Assembly (NCBI GenBank): GCA_007133055.1
Contig: SLNM01000099.1
Coordinates: 1 to 6,346 of the forward strand
DNA from: Lentisphaeria bacterium
GTDB lineage: Bacteria > Verrucomicrobiota > Lentisphaeria > Oligosphaerales > PUNB01
Direction of reading: 5' to 3'
Length of the DNA stretch: 6,346 bases
The first letter of the stretch is position 1. The number at the start of each line of letters is the position of its first letter. The notes below the pieces were generated by a model that had not been told where the DNA came from, searched no databases, and worked only from the letters and a program-made list of their open reading frames with translations. The position numbers were made by a program, and so were the translations under genes. This document shows positions 5,091 through 6,346 of the stretch, in pieces.

Positions 5091-6320
5091 ATGGATATCT
5101 TTAATAAATGCGCAACCGACGCAGGTTATTTCGGGACATTCAGGGTACAGGATGACTGTTATTTCACGCGTCCGGTGTTGGATCCCATTCCCGGCTCCCG
5201 AATGCTGTTCAACGGCAAGCCGGTCATCCAATGGTCGATCAACAATTACATGGGGCTGGCTGAGAACGAGGAGATTATGGCTCACGCCGCGGAGGCTGTG
5301 AAACGCTACGGCACCTCCGCCCCCATGGGGTCACGCATGATGACTGGCAACACTGACCGGCATATGGAATTGGAGCAGCAACTGGCCGATTATCTGGGCA
5401 AGGAGTCCTCCGTACTTTTCAATTTCGGGTATTTGGGTGTCACCGGCACCATTCAATCCCTGGTGGATGCCAAGGACACGATATTGATGGATAAGCTATC
5501 CCATGCGTCCATGGTGGACGGGGCGCGTTTGTCGGCCGGCGACTATCGCGTATTCAGACACAACGATATGAACAGCCTGGAGACGCATTTGAAGCGGGTG
5601 AACCGGAACCGCAAGGGCGGTATACTGATCATCACCGAGGGGGTTTTCGGCATGCAGGGCGACCTGGGTGATTTGGCGGGTGTCTGCGCCCTCAAGGAAC
5701 AGTACGGCGCACGTCTTTTCGTAGACGACGCCCACGGTTTCGGAGTCATGGGCGAGAAGGGCCGCGGCACAGCGTTTCAACTCGGCGTACAGGATAAGGT
5801 GGATGTGCTTTTCGGCACCTTTTCCAAAGCCTTCGCCGCCATCGGCGGGTTCAGCGCGACGGACAAGTGTGTCGCCGACTGGATTCGTTACAATGCCCGC
5901 ACCCAGGTTTTCACTAAAAGCCTCCCCATGATATACGTAGAGGTCATCTTGAAAACACTCGAGATCATCCGCGACAATGGCGAGGAAAGACGATGTCGGA
6001 TGATGGCCAATGCCGTTAAACTAAAGCAAGGTCTGCTTGATCTGGGATACTCCGTGGGCAACGGCCCTTCTCCGATCACTCCGGTCTATGTACCCGCTGG
6101 GGACATGCAGGCGGGGGCGCGGATTGTGAGGAGCCTGCGTGATCTGGGTATTTTCATCACCGGCGTAATGTGGCCGGTCGTGCCCAAGGGCATGATACTT
6201 TTCCGCATGATTCCGACCGCATCCCATACTGATGAAGAGATTCAGTTGACCATCGCCGCCTTTAGGACTGTCCGCGACCAACTGAAATTGAAAATGGACG
6301 CTTCTCTTGACGAAAAGTAA
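5091..6320 (+). CDS. Alpha-oxoamine synthase (serine palmitoyltransferase-like, PLP-dependent)
   Basis: A 409-residue complete enzyme of the class II aminotransferase fold that condenses an amino acid with an acyl thioester, releasing CO2, in the cytoplasm. Family landmarks are WSINNYMGLA (about 48-57), MGSRMMTGNTDRH (79-91), LSHASMVDGARLS with the PLP-stacking H138, VDDAHGFGVMG with D213 and H215, GTFSKAFAAIGG with the PLP Schiff-base lysine K246, and LFRMIPTASHT with the carboxylate-binding R372. Length and the opening MDIFNKC resemble bacterial serine palmitoyltransferase-like proteins more than BioF (about 385 residues) or Kbl (about 397). Related proteins of the Bacteroidota make sphingoid or sulfonolipid bases, so serine or cysteate could be the substrate. 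A separate transcript is likely, from its own promoter region. BioF, Kbl and CqsA-like activities are not excluded. The window ends 26 bases after the stop, so downstream lipid genes cannot be seen. Confidence 0.9.
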   Translation: MDIFNKCATDAGYFGTFRVQDDCYFTRPVLDPIPGSRMLFNGKPVIQWSINNYMGLAENEEIMAHAAEAVKRYGTSAPMGSRMMTGNTDRHMELEQQLADYLGKESSVLFNFGYLGVTGTIQSLVDAKDTILMDKLSHASMVDGARLSAGDYRVFRHNDMNSLETHLKRVNRNRKGGILIITEGVFGMQGDLGDLAGVCALKEQYGARLFVDDAHGFGVMGEKGRGTAFQLGVQDKVDVLFGTFSKAFAAIGGFSATDKCVADWIRYNARTQVFTKSLPMIYVEVILKTLEIIRDNGEERRCRMMANAVKLKQGLLDLGYSVGNGPSPITPVYVPAGDMQAGARIVRSLRDLGIFITGVMWPVVPKGMILFRMIPTASHTDEEIQLTIAAFRTVRDQLKLKMDASLDEK

Positions 6321-6346
6321 TTCCACGTTTCCCAGGGTTCTCATCA

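Noticed and set aside
1..6346. CRISPR array, tRNA, rRNA or riboswitch
   Set aside because: No regularly spaced repeats, no tRNA cloverleaf or T-loop signature and no rRNA or known riboswitch core could be found by reading both strands.

Overview
The window looks like a contig from a bacterium of the Planctomycetes-Verrucomicrobia-Chlamydiae (PVC) type or a similar environmental Gram-negative lineage (Lentisphaerota, Kiritimatiellota or Verrucomicrobiota would fit). The grounds are an S1 sulfatase, a secreted subtilase ending in a PEP-CTERM sorting signal (a system of Gram-negative bacteria with exosortase), and a sphingolipid-type alpha-oxoamine synthase. This placement is inference; there is no rRNA or other taxonomic marker here.

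Layout: 1-227 has no convincing gene but holds an exact 13-bp tandem duplication. Positions 276-443 form a doubtful small ORF with a hairpin inside it. Positions 447-920 encode an intact MNT-fold nucleotidyltransferase, overlapped by a 50-codon ORF (892-1044) that starts inside its 3' end. A sulfatase (1066-2691) follows 21 bp later on the same strand, so 447-2691 may be one transcript. The sulfatase converges, with only 11 bp between stop codons, on a minus-strand PEP-CTERM subtilase (about 4496 to 2703). The roughly 590-bp divergent intergenic region (4497-5090) contains a 183-bp, symmetric, CTAG-bounded palindromic element (4677-4859) that looks like a miniature transposable element. After it come a candidate promoter and a long leader, then a complete PLP-dependent alpha-oxoamine synthase (5091-6320).

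The genes do not form one obvious pathway. The nucleotidyltransferase with its small partner resembles a toxin-antitoxin or accessory module. The sulfatase suggests use of sulfated substrates. The subtilase is probably exported and envelope-attached. The oxoamine synthase probably makes the first intermediate of a sphingoid-like or sulfonolipid-like base. The points most worth a second look are the palindromic mobile element, the glutamate in place of the catalytic aspartate of the subtilase, and the overlapping small gene behind the nucleotidyltransferase. I do not see a clearly new multi-gene system.
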